NCBI GenBank assembly: GCA_019236485.1
Contig: JAFAIY010000157.1
Span: 1-5,782 of the forward strand
Length of the DNA: 5,782 nucleotides
DNA from: Comamonas sp.
GTDB lineage: Bacteria > Pseudomonadota > Gammaproteobacteria > Burkholderiales > Burkholderiaceae_C
Direction: 5' to 3'
Shown one piece after another: positions 5,300-5,782 of this stretch. The notes beneath the pieces were generated by a model. That model had not been told where the DNA came from. It saw nothing but the letters and a program-made list of their open reading frames with translations, and did no database searches. How positions within the stretch are numbered: the first letter of the stretch is position 1; each line of letters opens with the position of its first letter. The translations under genes and the position numbers were made by a program.

Positions 5300-5782
5300 A
5301 TGGGATATATCGCGCTGCTGGTGCTTGTGCTGCTTGTGATCTGGGCGGTTGCCGTCTACAACCGGCTGCGCACGCACAGAAACCAGGTGGAAAACGCATT
5401 CGCGCAAATCGATGTGCAGCTCAAGCGCCGCCACGATCTGATCCCGAATCTGGTCGAGGTCGCGCGTGGCTATATGCAGCATGAGGCGCAGACGCTGGAA
5501 GCCGTGATCCGGGCGCGCGGCGAGGCCGTGAGCGCGGCCGACCGGGCCCGCCAGTCACCGGGCAGGGCTCAGGCCATGGGCGCACTCATGGCGGCCGAGC
5601 AGGCGCTGGGCGGCCAGGTGGGGAAGTTGATGGCTCTGGCCGAGGCCTATCCCACGCTCAAGGCCGATGCGCGCATGCAGCAGCTCAGCGAGGAGATCAC
5701 CAGCACCGAAAACCGCATCGGCTTTGCGCGCCAGGCCTATAACGACCAGGTGCTGGACTTCAACAACCAGACAGGGCTGTTT
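5300..5782 (+). CDS. lemA: LemA family membrane protein (3' end cut by window edge)
   Basis: Inner-membrane protein of the LemA family; its biochemical role is not settled. The 161 codons present begin with one N-terminal membrane segment (about residues 3-19, IALLVLVLLVIWAVAVY), followed by YNRLRTHRNQVENAFAQIDVQLKRRHDLIPNLVEVARGY, a near-perfect family signature. The rest is a long, charged helical bundle, with the usual AxAYPTLKAD and ISxTENRIGFARQAYNDxVxxFN motifs; that part should lie outside the membrane. Full-length members have about 185-200 residues, so some 25-40 C-terminal residues are missing only because the window stops. The gene has its own -10 element and ribosome binding site after the cpdB terminator. 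In many genomes lemA is followed by a TPM-domain (YgcG-like) membrane protein gene; that cannot be checked here. This is not the unrelated sensor kinase also once called LemA (GacS). Confidence 0.93.
   Translation, partial: MGYIALLVLVLLVIWAVAVYNRLRTHRNQVENAFAQIDVQLKRRHDLIPNLVEVARGYMQHEAQTLEAVIRARGEAVSAADRARQSPGRAQAMGALMAAEQALGGQVGKLMALAEAYPTLKADARMQQLSEEITSTENRIGFARQAYNDQVLDFNNQTGLF

Noticed and set aside
3099..5399. 766-codon open frame antisense to cpdB
   Set aside because: It mirrors cpdB, has a His/Gly/Ala/Arg-rich composition with no recognisable domain, and runs through the terminator and into lemA. Long antisense frames are expected in GC-rich DNA where few stop codons occur.

Overview
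The window is GC-rich DNA, strongly biased to CTG (Leu) and GCC/GGC codons, with short intergenic gaps and a gene set that fits a betaproteobacterium of the Comamonadaceae (Comamonas/Delftia-like). That placement is a judgement from protein style and codon use, not from a database match. There is no sign of phage, transposon, CRISPR, tRNA or rRNA, and no gene-free stretch longer than 124 bases.

Layout. (1) Minus strand, 4-909: a complete LysR-type transcriptional regulator. (2) A 124-bp divergent control region, 910-1033, clearly less GC-rich than its surroundings, with an imperfect palindrome and a candidate extended -10 promoter. (3) Plus strand, 1034-2587: a 517-residue, 14-segment major facilitator superfamily exporter of the DHA2 (EmrB/QacA) type. 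It is followed after only 31 bp by (4) a group II truncated haemoglobin, 2619-3023, probably co-transcribed with it. (5) A 95-bp gap holding an AT-rich hairpin with a TTCG loop. (6) Plus strand, 3120-5207: a full-length CpdB-type 2',3'-cyclic-nucleotide phosphodiesterase/3'-nucleotidase with a lipoprotein signal peptide. (7) A strong rho-independent terminator at 5225-5258. (8) A good -10 element and ribosome binding site leading into a LemA-family membrane protein at 5300, which runs off the right edge.

How the genes fit together. The LysR gene and the transporter form the classic divergent regulator/target pair, so the simplest reading is that the LysR protein senses a small molecule and controls the exporter, with the globin carried along. 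CpdB acts outside the inner membrane, turning 2',3'-cyclic nucleotides and 3'-nucleotides into nucleosides and phosphate for salvage. It and LemA look like independent transcription units. The region is mostly ordinary chromosomal housekeeping and accessory genes, and I do not see a new defence or mobile system. The more unusual points are a missing TM1 aspartate in the transporter, a marked preference for the rare ATA codon before Gly, the exporter-globin pairing, and two palindromic non-coding elements.
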